A stretch of 45,985 nt of DNA from Hyphomicrobiales bacterium (GCA_016713235.1 JADJPN010000007.1:1-45985); one strand, 5' to 3'; positions 16,463 through 24,469 are shown, numbered from the stretch's first letter. The notes: a model not told the origin generated them from the sequence alone. Program-made: numbers and translations.

Positions 16463-17801
16463 TCAGGTTCTGATTTCGGGTTTGGTGAACGACTTCTCTT
16501 CAAGGCCCCAAGTCCACGCTTGAGCCTCAATTGCCGATTTCATGTTGGGAGGAACTGGAAGCGCGAATGACCTGCCGGTCCCGCACTGAACGCGCAGGAA
16601 TCGCTCGCGTCCGATTTCAGAATTTCGACCTCAGCGGGTTCGCCGATCTCTGGATCGCCGTCCTTGTCGATGGTTTTCGCGTTCAACTCGTTCAGAATGC
16701 GAGCCCAGCCGAGGATTTCGCAGGCCGCGCGGCGCTGTTCGATGTTCTGCCAGGTCAGCGCTATCTTTGGCGTCAACCGATCTTTGCGCTCGATCCACTC
16801 GGCAGGAATCTTGACGCCGTGCCAATGATAGAGCGACCAGCCGTCTCGCCAGCGATGCGAGGGACCATTTTCACAGTGCGGCCGGTTCTGATCATCGACC
16901 TTAAGGACTTCGGGGAAGTCCGAGACCATGCAAAATTCTTCGTGCATGACGCGGAAGCCGCCATGGATCGCGGCCTGCTCCCAGTGCGCGTAGGCCGCAT
17001 GCTCCGGAAGATTTAGCCCGAGAATGTCGCGATAGGCGGAAAGATAGGCGTCGTATCCTGCCCACATATTTCGCCTGGTAAACCGTTCCCCAGCGCTTGG
17101 CACATTCAAGACCGAGTTTGTCGGCGAGTTCTAGGCATGCAGACGCAGCTTGCTGCTCGGCGTCGCCTGTTGCCGCGTATGTTGCCGCGTATGTTGCCGC
17201 GCGTGTTGCCGCGTCTGTTGCCGCGCGTGTTGCCGCGCCTGTTGCCGCGTCTGTTGCCGCGCGTGTTGCCGCGCCTGTTGCCGCGCCTGTTGCCGCGCCT
17301 GTTGCCGCGCCTGTTGCCGCGCGTGTTGCCGCGCGTGTTGCCGCGCCTGTTGCCGCGTCTGTTGCCGCGTCTGTTGCCGCGTCTGTTGCCGCGTATGTTG
17401 CCGCGTATGTTGCCGCGCGTGTTGCCGCGCCTGTTGCCGCGCCTGTTGCGCGCCTGTTGCCGCGCGTGTTGCCGCGCGTGTTGCCGCGCCTGTTGCCGCG
17501 TCTGTTGCCGCGCGTGTTGCCGCGCCTGTTGCCGCGCCGTTCTTCCGCGAATACCAGATTGCAGCCGCCGCGCCATAAGCAAAGGCCATCACGAGCGGGA
17601 GGGTACAATGACCACGCGCGGCTTCTTCATGCCGGCGGCAGCGTACAATCCCTCGATTGCCGGAGCGATCTTATCAGGTTCTATCGGGTCGGTTCGCATC
17701 GCTCTGGAAATCCAGAGGTTGGCATGCTCATCCATTAGCGATTTCTCGCGCTTGGTGATGCCGCCCGTAGCTTTGGTTTTTGTACGTACAATCTTTGCCA
17801 T
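16463..17801 (-). CDS. DUF6745 protein with about 31 AATx tetrapeptide repeats (multiple indels)
   Basis: One gene in at least four frames. It starts at ATG 17801 with MAKIVRTKTKATGGITKREK and DPIEPDKIAPAIEGLYAAAG, then VVIVPSP... into MAFAYGAAAAIWYSRK. A repeat block follows: tetrapeptides of the form AAT-x, with x drawn from R, D, Y and G. Then ACLELADKLGLECAKRW, NMWAGYDAYLSAYRDILGL, FRVMHEEFCMVSDFPEV, and the DUF6745 core GPSHRWRDGWSLYHWHGVKI with AEWIERKDRLTPKIALTWQN. The end is RFLRVQCGTGRSFALPVPPN and TWGLEEKSFTKPEIRT, with TGA at 16463. The family is widespread in alphaproteobacterial phages and plasmids, with no established function. Intended length about 445 residues. Confidence 0.75.
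17168..17538 (-). repeat. Tandem array of 31 twelve-base units
   Basis: On the + strand the unit is TGTTGCCGCG followed by two variable bases (TA, TC, CG or CC). There are 31 units; number 24 (17444-17454) is one base short. Read leftward in frame it encodes AAT plus one variable residue (R, D, Y or G), so variation is confined to one codon. It lies inside the DUF6745 gene. Confidence 0.9.
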
Positions 17802-17809
17802 GGCGCGCC

Positions 17810-18353
17810 TTACTCCGTCACGTCGGCGCGAAGCATGCTCGCGGTTTGGGTTTCGATGGCGAGCCGGAACGTCAACCGTTCGATCAGCGCTTCATGCGTG
17901 ATCGATACATTGCGGCAGCGGTCGATCATGTCCTGCGTGTCGCGGGCCAGGGCCTCGAACAGGTCGGCCGTCGTCTTCATGGCGCGGCAGGCGCGCTCCT
18001 CAACGGTGAACGGCCGGCCGGGATCGAGCGCGGTCTGTGTTGCGCGCGTCAGGGCGTCGACGACCTTGAGGCTCTGGACCTCGGGGATCGGGCGAAGGCG
18101 AGGGGCGGCCTGTCTGCGGGCGCGCTCGGCGGCGAGGTCGAGAAACATCACGACACCCGCGCGAAGGTCTGGCCGAGGGGGCGATGAAGCCGAACCCGTC
18201 GTGCTGCGGGATCGAGAAGTCGGCGCTGGCGACCGCTGGCGCGTCCGCGATGGTCTCGATGGCAAGCTGGACTTCGGCGAAGGACTTGCCGGTTACGGTA
18301 TGCGGTGCGGGTGCGGTCCTTCGGTCATGCTGGCTTTCAACGTGAGCAGGCAT
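17810..18353 (-). CDS. Hypothetical first gene of the leftward early operon (one indel)
   Basis: It starts MPAHVESQHDRRTAPAPHTV at ATG 18353, with GKSFAEVQLAIETIADAPAV and FSIPQHDGFGFIAP. A shift near 18175 then leads to MFLDLAAERARRQAAPRLRP, DALTRATQTALDPGRPFTVE and ADLFEALARDTQDMIDRCRN up to LRADVTE. The intended product is about 180 residues with a helical C-terminal half. It lies directly behind the leftward early promoter. No family recognised. Confidence 0.5.
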
Positions 18354-18377
18354 CGGCGTCCCTCCAAGGATGAAAGG

Positions 18378-18420
18378 ACGGTAAAAACCTTAAGTGTTAT
18401 TGTCAACACCTAAAGTTGTT
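18378..18420 (-). promoter_or_regulatory. Leftward early promoter with overlapping repressor operator
   Basis: On the minus strand a perfect -35 box TTGACA (complement of 18401-18406) is followed, after 17 bases, by TACCGT (complement of 18378-18383). The operator-like inverted repeat AACACC-TAAA-GTTGTT at 18405-18420 overlaps the -35. The same half-sites occur beside the repressor gene at 19553-19614, so repressor binding here would silence the leftward early operon. Confidence 0.65.
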
Positions 18421-18918
18421 AATTCTTCTGGCAGAACTTCCCTGAGGAAATCACCTGAAACTTATCCAGGGGTCCATAATAAGTTTCGATCCAGCCTTGA
18501 TGCATGCCGAACACGCGCTCGTTCATGTAAAACCCACTGAAATAGCAGCTACCGGATTTGTGAACTGGACTGGCCTCTGACATTCACTTGCAGACCCATG
18601 CCTGCTTTGGCGTCCGCTTCCAGGGGTAAAACATACAATTCGTCGGCCTTTTTGACGCACAACGGACGTATTCATTATCGCCATATAGTTCAAGAACACG
18701 ACTTTACCGTCGCCAGCAGGTGGAGCTTCTCGGATCACGAGCGAAGATAGTTTTGGGTCTTTACCGGGCTCAAGGCTGATATCGCTTTTCCACACCTCGA
18801 CCGGAATCCTGGAGTCAAACCAGCTGCATTTCGGTAAGTCAGGCGCGGCAATAGTTGCCCCTGTCAGAAAAACGTAGGCGATCAAACCGGCGAATGCTTG
18901 CCGAAAACGCGATGGCAT
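18419..18918 (-). CDS. Secreted protein of unknown function in the immunity region (indels)
   Basis: The start is ATG 18918, with signal peptide MPSRFRQAFAGLIAYVFLTG ATIAA. The mature part has CSWFDSRIPVEVWKSDISLE, IREAPPAGDGKVVFLNYMAI and GRRIVCFTPGSGRQ. After one or two shifts between 18600 and 18530 the natural end is FYMNERVFGMHQGWIETYYG...SSGKFCQKN, with TAA at 18419. Four or more cysteines suggest a disulfide-bonded periplasmic protein. The gene overlaps the repressor 3' end on the same strand, so it is probably transcribed with the repressor in the lysogen. That points to lysogenic conversion or superinfection exclusion. No homologue recognised. Confidence 0.6.
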
Positions 18919-19547
18919 ATCCGCCACTCCTTGCGGCTGAGGGAGAAGTCGCTCTTCTGACCATCCGGCGGGTTGTGCTGCCGGACCAGCCAGGAATCGG
19001 TGTGCGCCTTGCGGACGCTAACGTCGTGGCGCGCGCTTGCCCATCCCCGTTCGGCATAGAAAATATAGGTTCCGCCTGCCACGACGGGCAGATGCGGGTT
19101 CCACGAGGGCGATGTCGCCGGCCTCGAACTCCGGGCTCCCATGGATGTGCCGACGATATAGAGGCCATAAGCCCCACGACACGGTCCACAGGGAGGTGTC
19201 GGGATCCATCCTGCGGGGTCGGTGCTGACGAGGATTTCGCCGGGGCCGCCCTCCGCAGAAGCGTACACAGGAAAATTGTTGTCCGTCCCATGCGGCCGGT
19301 CGTTGATAGGTGTCGGGGGCTGTTGTGAACCGAGCATGGCCCCAGCGGGATCGATCGAAGCGAGGCAGATCGGCACGGCAGCGATCTGCGGCAGCCACTT
19401 CGATTTCTTGGTGGCTCCGCTCTCAATCTTATCGATCGTGGCCTGTGAAACCGGAACCTTGGGGCTGATCGCTTTCCCTAGTTCGGCTTGGGTCATTTTC
19501 CGGGCCTCGCGGGCCGCGCGGATGAGTTCTGCTGGGGTCATATCCAC
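18882..19547 (-). CDS. LexA/CI-like phage repressor (HTH plus S24 peptidase)
   Basis: A 221-residue repressor. Residues about 5-55 form an XRE-type HTH (ELIRAAREARKMTQAELGKA, QATIDKIESG). A linker is followed by an S24 domain beginning YASAEGGPGE (the cleavage region is usually Ala-Gly; here it would lie nearby) and by the catalytic serine in IVGTSM (S135). Two compensating shifts between about 19155 and 19095 hide PEFEAGDIALV, the expected sequence after the serine. The end returns to frame, VRKAHTDSWLVRQHNPPDGQ then LSRKEWRICHRVFGK, and contains the candidate catalytic lysine. It should keep lysogeny by binding the operators on both sides and be inactivated by RecA-stimulated self-cleavage. 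Confidence 0.85.
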   Translation of the reverse strand: MDMTPAELIRAAREARKMTQAELGKAISPKVPVSQATIDKIESGATKKSKWLPQIAAVPICLASIDPAGAMLGSQQPPTPINDRPHGTDNNFPVYASAEGGPGEILVSTDPAGWIPTPPCGPCRGAYGLYIVGTSMGARSSRPATSPSWNPHLPVVAGGTYIFYAERGWASARHDVSVRKAHTDSWLVRQHNPPDGQKSDFSLSRKEWRICHRVFGKHSPV

Positions 19548-19626
19548 ATATTAACACCAAAGGTGTTTGAATACCTGACACTTTTGGTGTTGACGATTAA
19601 CAACCTTTGTTGTTACGAAATGCGCC
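19548..19626. promoter_or_regulatory. Divergent repressor/Cro control region with three operator-like palindromes
   Basis: Three related inverted repeats lie between the repressor and Cro genes: AACACC-AAA-GGTGTT (19553-19567, perfect), GACACT-TTT-GGTGTT (19577-19591) and AACAAC-CTTT-GTTGTT (19599-19614, perfect). A rightward -35 TTGACG (19590-19595) with a weak -10 TTACGA (19613-19618) would start transcription almost at the Cro ATG, giving a nearly leaderless mRNA. A leftward TAATAT lies close to the repressor start. Confidence 0.7.
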
Positions 19627-19911
19627 ATGAGCGATTTGGCGCAGGAAACCGTCCGCGACGCTATTCAGCGGGCAGTCGATCTCAAGGGCAGCGAGGAAAA
19701 GCTCGCGGTGGCCTGCGGGGTCACGCAGTCGGCCATAAGCAAGGCGAAACTGACCGGGCGCATATCCGATCGGCTCGCTATCGCAATTCATCGAGTAACC
19801 GATGGTGATGTGCCCGGCAACGTGCTGCGGCGCGATCTCTGGCGCTTGCCGGAGCATGTCCCGGTCAATGCCGACGACCACGCGCAGCCGGAAGCGCAGG
19901 CCGCACAATGA
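19627..19911 (+). CDS. Cro/YdaS-like HTH regulator
   Basis: A 94-residue protein, divergent from the repressor. The DNA-binding part is KGSEEKLAVACGVTQSAISK AKLTGRISDRLAIAI, a YdaS/Cro-type HTH with the recognition helix in TQSAISKAK. LRRDLWRLPEHV follows, a sequence typical of Cro proteins in this setting (the 'R.DLWP' tail). It would repress the repressor promoter on entry to lytic growth. A second ATG at 19620 is out of frame. No ribosome binding site is visible, in line with a leaderless message. Confidence 0.8.
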   Translation: MSDLAQETVRDAIQRAVDLKGSEEKLAVACGVTQSAISKAKLTGRISDRLAIAIHRVTDGDVPGNVLRRDLWRLPEHVPVNADDHAQPEAQAAQ

Positions 19912-20003
19912 AATTCCTGATCGTTTCACGGGAAATTGTCTCGGCTCAGGCGCCGACATCGCGTGGTGCCATGGCTGCGTCCGGACGGAAAGGGAAGTCC
20001 TGA
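19908..20003 (+). CDS. Very small overlapping ORF, 31 residues
   Basis: ATG 19908 overlaps the Cro stop (ATGA) and TGA 20001-20003 overlaps the next ATG, so it is translationally linked on both sides. The product is MKFLIVSREIVSAQAPTSRG and so on, with no recognised motif. Alternatively one indel hides a longer cysteine-containing peptide read in the next frame (GNCLGSGADIAWCHGCVRTE). Confidence 0.4.
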   Translation: MKFLIVSREIVSAQAPTSRGAMAASGRKGKS

Positions 20004-20239
20004 TGTCGGCATGGCAGCCCATGATCCTCGCGTTCGCGGCGATCATCGCCGGAGCGATTGAGTTCGCGCTGCTACTCCGGCTGCTGCGCAAATATATCGA
20101 TCCGATGGAAGACACCCTCGATGCGTTCTTTTCGCGCGCGTCACTTGAGGACGCTTGGCGCGTTCAATCTCACACGCTTACGGCACTGTTCCTTTTCGTG
20201 CTCGCGAGCGCCCTAATTTACTTACCGCGGCGGACCTGA
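20003..20239 (+). CDS. Small two-span membrane protein
   Basis: A 78-residue protein from ATG 20003 behind AAGGGAAG. Two hydrophobic helices are visible: MILAFAAIIAGAIEFALLL (about 7-26) and ALFLFVLASALIYL (about 61-75), separated by a charged loop (RKYIDPMEDTLDAFFSRASL). Position as an immediate early gene behind Cro suggests a host-takeover or exclusion role. Family not recognised. Confidence 0.6.
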   Translation: MSAWQPMILAFAAIIAGAIEFALLLRLLRKYIDPMEDTLDAFFSRASLEDAWRVQSHTLTALFLFVLASALIYLPRRT

Positions 20240-20257
20240 CCACTTCGGAGGACTGAC

Positions 20258-20944
20258 ATGGCAGACGAAGGCAGAGAAGCAACGAACTTCGCGAAGTCGC
20301 AGCTTCGCGCGCTGGTCGAGCGTATCGAGCGCCTTGAAGAAGAAAAGCAGGCGATCGCCGACGACATCCGCGAAGTCTACGGCGAAGCCAAAGCCAACGG
20401 GTTCGATACCAAGGCGTTGCGTGCGGTGATCAAGCTGCGCGGACAAGATGCTGCGGAACGTGCCGAGTTCGAGGCCGTTGTCGAACTCTATCGCGACGCG
20501 CTTGGGCTCGGCGGTTATGTCGACACCGATCTCGGGCAAGCCGCAGCGCGCGCTGGCACGAAAGACCCGAAGGTGCGCAAGGCCGCGAAGAACCTGACCA
20601 AAGCGCTCGGCAAGCCGGTCGAGCCGACAGCGGAAGAAAAGGCGCGCGGCTCCAAAGTGGTTGCCTTCGAGAAAGAGGGCATCCGCACCTCGATCGCAGT
20701 CGGCGAACCGAAACGCGTCGCCGATCGTGCGGAAGCATCGGCTTCCGAGCGCGACCACGTGCGGCTGAACCAGGACGAAGCCGCCGCCGATGTCATGGCG
20801 CCACCGCGACCACCACATCCCTCGGTCGCCAATCCGCCGTTCGCTCATACCGCGCCGAAGCCCGGCGAGGAAATGCCGGATGTCCCGCCGTTCCTTGATC
20901 GACGCGAGCCCGAAATGACCGAACCGCGGGTGGCGGCGGAATGA
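20258..20944 (+). CDS. GapR-like (DUF2312) DNA-binding protein with long C-terminal extension
   Basis: Residues about 10-80 match the DUF2312/GapR domain: FAKSQLRALVERIERLEEEK, IADDIREVYGEAKANGFDTK, and ALRAVIKLRGQ with LYRDALGLGG. Chromosomal GapR proteins are about 80-90 residues, form four-helix bundles and bind overtwisted AT-rich DNA ahead of replication forks. This one has some 140 further residues: a basic region (about 95-130) and a Pro/Ala-rich acidic tail. The gene is intact, starts behind GGAGG and opens the replication/modification cluster. It may act on phage replication topology or compete with host GapR; the extension's role is unknown. Confidence 0.85.
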   Translation: MADEGREATNFAKSQLRALVERIERLEEEKQAIADDIREVYGEAKANGFDTKALRAVIKLRGQDAAERAEFEAVVELYRDALGLGGYVDTDLGQAAARAGTKDPKVRKAAKNLTKALGKPVEPTAEEKARGSKVVAFEKEGIRTSIAVGEPKRVADRAEASASERDHVRLNQDEAAADVMAPPRPPHPSVANPPFAHTAPKPGEEMPDVPPFLDRREPEMTEPRVAAE

Positions 20945-21179
20945 CATACGCGGACCGTCGCTTCGCTACGAGCGAACGCCAGAAGAAGCGCTGATGGATA
21001 CCCGCTGACACGCGAAAGGGCTCCATCAATTGGGTTGGTCAACGTGGCCACTATCACCGGCACCTGATCTCGAGCTGCTGGACCGCAACCAGCTGACGCC
21101 CGACATCGCCAAAGATCGCTCAAGCCGCACGGCGGTCATCACGGAGGCGGGGAGGAGGCAGGCTCTGTTCGGCGCATGA
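20941..21179 (+). CDS. Small hypothetical protein (indels)
   Basis: ATG 20941 overlaps the GapR-like stop (ATGA). It opens MTYADRRFATSERQKKR, then continues in another frame as LGWSTWPLSPAPDLELLDRN, QLTPDIAKDRSSRTAVITEA and GRRQALFGA, ending at 21179. The 'PLSPAPD..LL.RN.LTP.I..DRSSRTA.IT..GR' pattern is familiar in rhizobial phages and has no assigned function; it looks like a winged-helix-like domain. Confidence 0.5.
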
Positions 21180-21265
21180 CGCACGAAATGGCATGTGCGT
21201 TGGCGGACGCTGGATACATCACGGTCGCGGAGTATCTGCGGCTTTGCGAGGAAAACGGCTGGTAG
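21176..21265 (+). CDS. Very small protein, 29 residues
   Basis: ATG 21176 overlaps the previous TGA. The product is MTHEMACALADAGYITVAEY LRLCEENGW, a single amphipathic helix pair. Translational coupling and the natural composition favour a real gene; it starts 99 bases before the nuclease gene. Confidence 0.5.
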   Translation: MTHEMACALADAGYITVAEYLRLCEENGW

Positions 21266-21274
21266 GCCGACAGG

Positions 21275-21608
21275 GTGGGAAGTCAGGTGGGGGAAATCTC
21301 TCGCGACAAGGGCGCCCGTGGCGAGCGCCTGATTGTCGGCCTCATGAACGACGCCGGGTTCGAAGCGCAGCGCGTGCCGCTCTCCGGTGCTGCGCTCGGG
21401 CAGTTCGCCGGCGACATTTCCGTCTCCGTCTGCCGTGAGAACTGGCGCGGCGAGGTCAAGCTACGCGCGAGCGGCTTCGCGCAGGTCTATGGCTGGCTCG
21501 GACTGCATCAATTCCTGATCGTGAAGGCCAGACCGCAAGGATCCTCTGATCGTGATGCGGCTCTCCGATGCTGCCCGCATCGGCGCCATCGCGCAGGGGA
21601 AGGTGTGA
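21275..21608 (+). CDS. PD-(D/E)XK resolvase-like nuclease (one indel)
   Basis: It starts at a GTG (21275 or 21290). SRDKGARGERLIVGLMNDAG and FEAQRVPLSGAALGQFAGDI lead to WRGEVKLRASGFAQVYGWLG, giving the E...GD...E-V-K core of archaeal-type Holliday-junction resolvase/VRR-NUC-like folds. After a shift near 21530 the intended end is DPLIVMRLSDAARIGAIAQG KV with TGA at 21606-21608. About 110 residues. It overlaps the methyltransferase start (TGATG), so the two are probably co-expressed. It could process recombination or replication intermediates. Catalysis is inferred from motifs. Confidence 0.7.
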
Positions 21609-23410
21609 TGCACGGCGCGCTGTTTCCGCTCGCCGACCCCGTTGCGCCGCCGCGTGCTGCGCGCGTCGTCCGCATTCTTCTGGGCGATGTATTCGCAGCG
21701 CTCGCGAAGCTTCCTGACAACTCGGTCGATTGCGTTGTGACGTCGCCACCGTATTGGGGGCTGCGGGACTACGGCGTGGACGGCCAGCTCGGGCTCGAGC
21801 GGACGCTCGGCGAGCACATCGACGTCATGGTGCGGGTGTTCCGCGAAGTCCGACGCGTGTTGAGGCCGAGTGGTACTTGCTTTTTGAATTATGGAGATTG
21901 CTACGCCACTGCTCCAAATGGCAGGTCGGCAGCAGATACGAAGGCAAGGGAGTGACGACCGAACGTTTAGAGACAAACCATTTTCCACCGTTGGCCGATC
22001 TACGGTGTTCGAGATGAGCGCGTATGGCAGCGCCGGCGAAAAGCAGGATCAGGTTCGCAAGATCCGTGGTTCGTCTTCTCGGAAATCACGATGGTGAACG
22101 CAAAGGTTCGCGGTCGAAGCGCACTTCTGACAGCGATGCTCGTCTCGCTCTCGAACAAGCTGCCAAACCTTTGGAAGCAAATCCTGGCGAATATGGCGTT
22201 ACTGATCGCCCATCTTCCAGCGCGGGTTGCGCGGACCTGAAGAAGCTTGGCGATTTTCAGCCGGTGTGCTGGATTCAGCGCGCGATCTGATTCCACTTCT
22301 CGCTTCTGCTGACGCCGCTCTGGCGTCCACCACGCCTGAATTTTCTGAGCAACGCCCGGAAGACTTCCGCCTGTCTTGTATGATTTCCGGCTTGCCTATC
22401 GTCGCTGCGGTCGTGCGAACGCGGTGTTCAGCCGTTCGCGGATATGTCGGTCGAGTTTTCCAGAAATGCTTCGTTGCAAGAACGGCAGCGTTTCACTTTT
22501 CGAGGAACTGGCGCGGAACATTCAATGCACTTCCGCGTGTTGTTCACTGCTCGCTTCGACATGGCTGCATATTGAGCCAGAGCGTCCCGCTGGTCCAGTG
22601 CTCAAGCCCAAAGACCTCTGCATGATCCCGAACCGGCTCGCGATCGCGCTGCAGGAAGACGGCTGGTGGGTGCGGTCGGAGATCGTGTGGGGCAAGCCAA
22701 ATGCTATGCCGGATAGCTCCGGTACGCAGCGGCCGGCCAGCGCACGAAAAATATTTCTGCTCCCGAAGTCGGTCGATGCCGATGTTTGGCGCGCGCGCGA
22801 TACCGGGGCTTTCGACCGATCCAGATTTCTCGGAGCGGGCGCCTTGGCGACCAAGCCGGATGAACTCGGCCCACGCTGGGTCCGGCTCGGCTCTACTACG
22901 ATGCCGAGGCAGTTCGCGTCGCCGGAACAACGGATACCGTGACAAAAAGCTGGATGCCTGGGACACAGGAAAGGAGGGCACGGAAGTTTTCATCGCAGCG
23001 GTCGCGAGAAGGGCGCGAAGGTGGATAAACAGCGCGGTCGCAGCCGGCGTCACGCCGGCTTTGGCTGATCGCTGGGATGACATGCCGCGTGCGGAGCAAT
23101 CCGCGAATGGTCAGTTGCTCGAAACTACGAGCCCGCGCCGCTCGATGTTCTGCGCGTCAACACCGACGCCTTCTCCGACGCACACTTCGCGACGTTCCCG
23201 CCTGAACTTGTCGAACGCTGCCTGAAGGCGGGCTGTCCGGTAGGCGGGCAGGTTCTGGATCCTTTCGGCGGATCGGGAACGACTGCACTTGTCGCCGATG
23301 GCCTCGGCATGGACTGCACGCTGATCGAACTGAACCCGGCATATGTCGAGATCGCGCGGAAACGCCTCGGCGACATGTTCCGGCAGATCGATGTCGAGGC
23401 CGTGGCATGA
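21608..23410 (+). CDS. DNA methyltransferase (beta-class, N4/N6) with central insertion, many indels
   Basis: The N-terminal half carries ILLGDVFAALAKLPDNSVDC and the catalytic motif TSPPYWGLRDYG (residues about 45-56), then DVMVRVFREVRRVLRPSGTC. Near 21950-22080 follow DRTFRDKPFSTVG and FSEITMVNAK. After a long divergent insert the family resumes at 22600-22720 with LKPKDLCMIPNRLAIALQED and GWWVRSEIVWGKPNAMPDSS. It ends with FSDAHFATFPPELVERCLKA, the AdoMet motif LDPFGGSGTTALVADGLG, and ELNPAYVEIARKRLGDMF. Motif order IV then I marks a beta-class amino-methyltransferase. No restriction partner is obvious, so it probably protects or regulates phage DNA. Confidence 0.8.
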
Positions 23411-23625
23411 CCCGCACCATCGTTCCGCGTGTCAGCGACCACGCCATGTTGCGCTACTTCGAGCGGGTCTATGAACTCGACATCGAGAGCGCTGCGCGCC
23501 GAAATCCTGACGCCGGAGATCGGGCCAAAATCGCGGCCGGTGCGGTCACGGTGACGATCCGCGGCCACAGGCGCCGGTTCACGACGGCTGCATCGCGACG
23601 ATTCTGCCGAAGGAAGGTGTCGTAA
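23407..23625 (+). CDS. Small hypothetical phage protein (one indel near the end)
   Basis: ATG 23407 overlaps the methyltransferase stop (ATGA). The product is PRVSDHAMLRYFERVYELDI, later AKIAAGAVTVTIRGHR, continuing in the next frame as HDGCIATILPKEGVV. The 'SDHA..RY.ERV...D.E' opening followed by 'AG...V.I.GH...V.DG.I.TIL' is a recurrent small unknown protein in phages of alphaproteobacteria. True end between 23625 and 23645. Confidence 0.55.
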   Translation: MTRTIVPRVSDHAMLRYFERVYELDIESAARRNPDAGDRAKIAAGAVTVTIRGHRRRFTTAASRRFCRRKVS

Positions 23626-23645
23626 GCCGAGTACCACGCCGCGTC

Positions 23646-24469
23646 ATGACCGAAAGGTGGTGGCGAAGTGACCACACGCCCTGGATGCCGCTCTATGTCG
23701 CCGACTATCTCGCCGACACCGGCCACCTCAGCACGATCGAGCACGGCGCTTATCTGCTGCTCATCATGCACTATTGGGCGAACGACGGGTTGCCGACCGA
23801 TGAGGCGCAGCTTCGAAATATCGCAAAACTTTCTTCGCATAATTGGAAAAAATCTCGCGAGACTTTGCAAAAATTATTCGATGCAGACTGGCGGCATAAG
23901 CGCATCGATGCAGAGCTTACAAAGCTGCATGAAATCTCGGAAAAGCGCAGCAAGGCGGCGAAGGATCGGCACGAAAAAGAGCGTGCAAATGCACCTGCAA
24001 AAGCAGAGCAAGTGCAGACACACTCACACTCACACTCACAAATCTCTCCATCTAAGGATGGAGCCGGTAAGGCCTCCCGCGCGCCGCCCGGAAAAAAGGT
24101 TCCAGGCTTTCTGCCGACTGGCAGCCGTCAGTGGACGAGATCGGCTTCGCGCGCGGCAAAGGTCTCAGCGAGCAGCGCATCCAGCTTCAGGTCGAGAAAT
24201 TCCGCAACTACTGGATCGGCAAAGCCGGTGAAAAGGGCGTGAAACTCGATTGGACGGCGACATGGCGGAACTGGATTATCTCGGAGGTCGAAAGAAATGG
24301 CGCAGGAAGTAACCCCGCTTCGGGGCCGCGAAACGCTACCGGCAGATCGGGCGCGGATGCTGTCATTGCCGGATTCGGCAAGGTCGCTGATCGGCGCGCT
24401 GGGCGAAGTGACGATCGACGGCAGGACAGCGAAATACCTCCCGGCCGGTATGAGCTTGACCTCTCATGA
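23646..24469 (+). CDS. DUF1376 (YdaU-like) replication protein (indels)
   Basis: The N-terminal 90 residues are a clear DUF1376 domain: WMPLYVADYLADTGHLSTIE HGAYLLLIMHYW, DGLPTDEAQLRNIAKLSSHNW and LFDADWRHKRIDAEL. A Lys/Arg-rich helix and a His-Ser repeat linker follow. After a shift near 24125 the C-terminal part reads VDEIGFARGKGLSEQRIQLQ VEKFRNYWIGKAGEK and WTATWRNWIISEVE. DUF1376 proteins occupy the place of phage replication initiators of the DnaD-like or YdaU type. The frame stays open to 24469, but a one-base correction near 24300 would stop it at 24310, just after the next gene's start. Confidence 0.75.

Noticed and set aside
17168..17538. CRISPR-like array
   Set aside because: Units are 12 bases with no spacers and are coding; no cas genes.
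17097..17901. Several long low-complexity frames (poly LPR, CCRA, RGN, RQQA) on both strands
   Set aside because: All are alternate frames of the 12-base repeat; only the AAT-x frame joins conserved DUF6745 sequence.
19802..20239. 145-residue reading of the small membrane protein
   Set aside because: Its N-terminal part overlaps cro in another frame; ATG 20003 with a good upstream AAGGGAAG is preferred.
20222..20947. 241-residue open frame on the minus strand
   Set aside because: Exactly opposite the GapR-like gene; no start signal and no recognisable domain.
22544..23083. 179-residue open frame on the minus strand
   Set aside because: Antisense to the methyltransferase C-terminal half, which has clear motifs.
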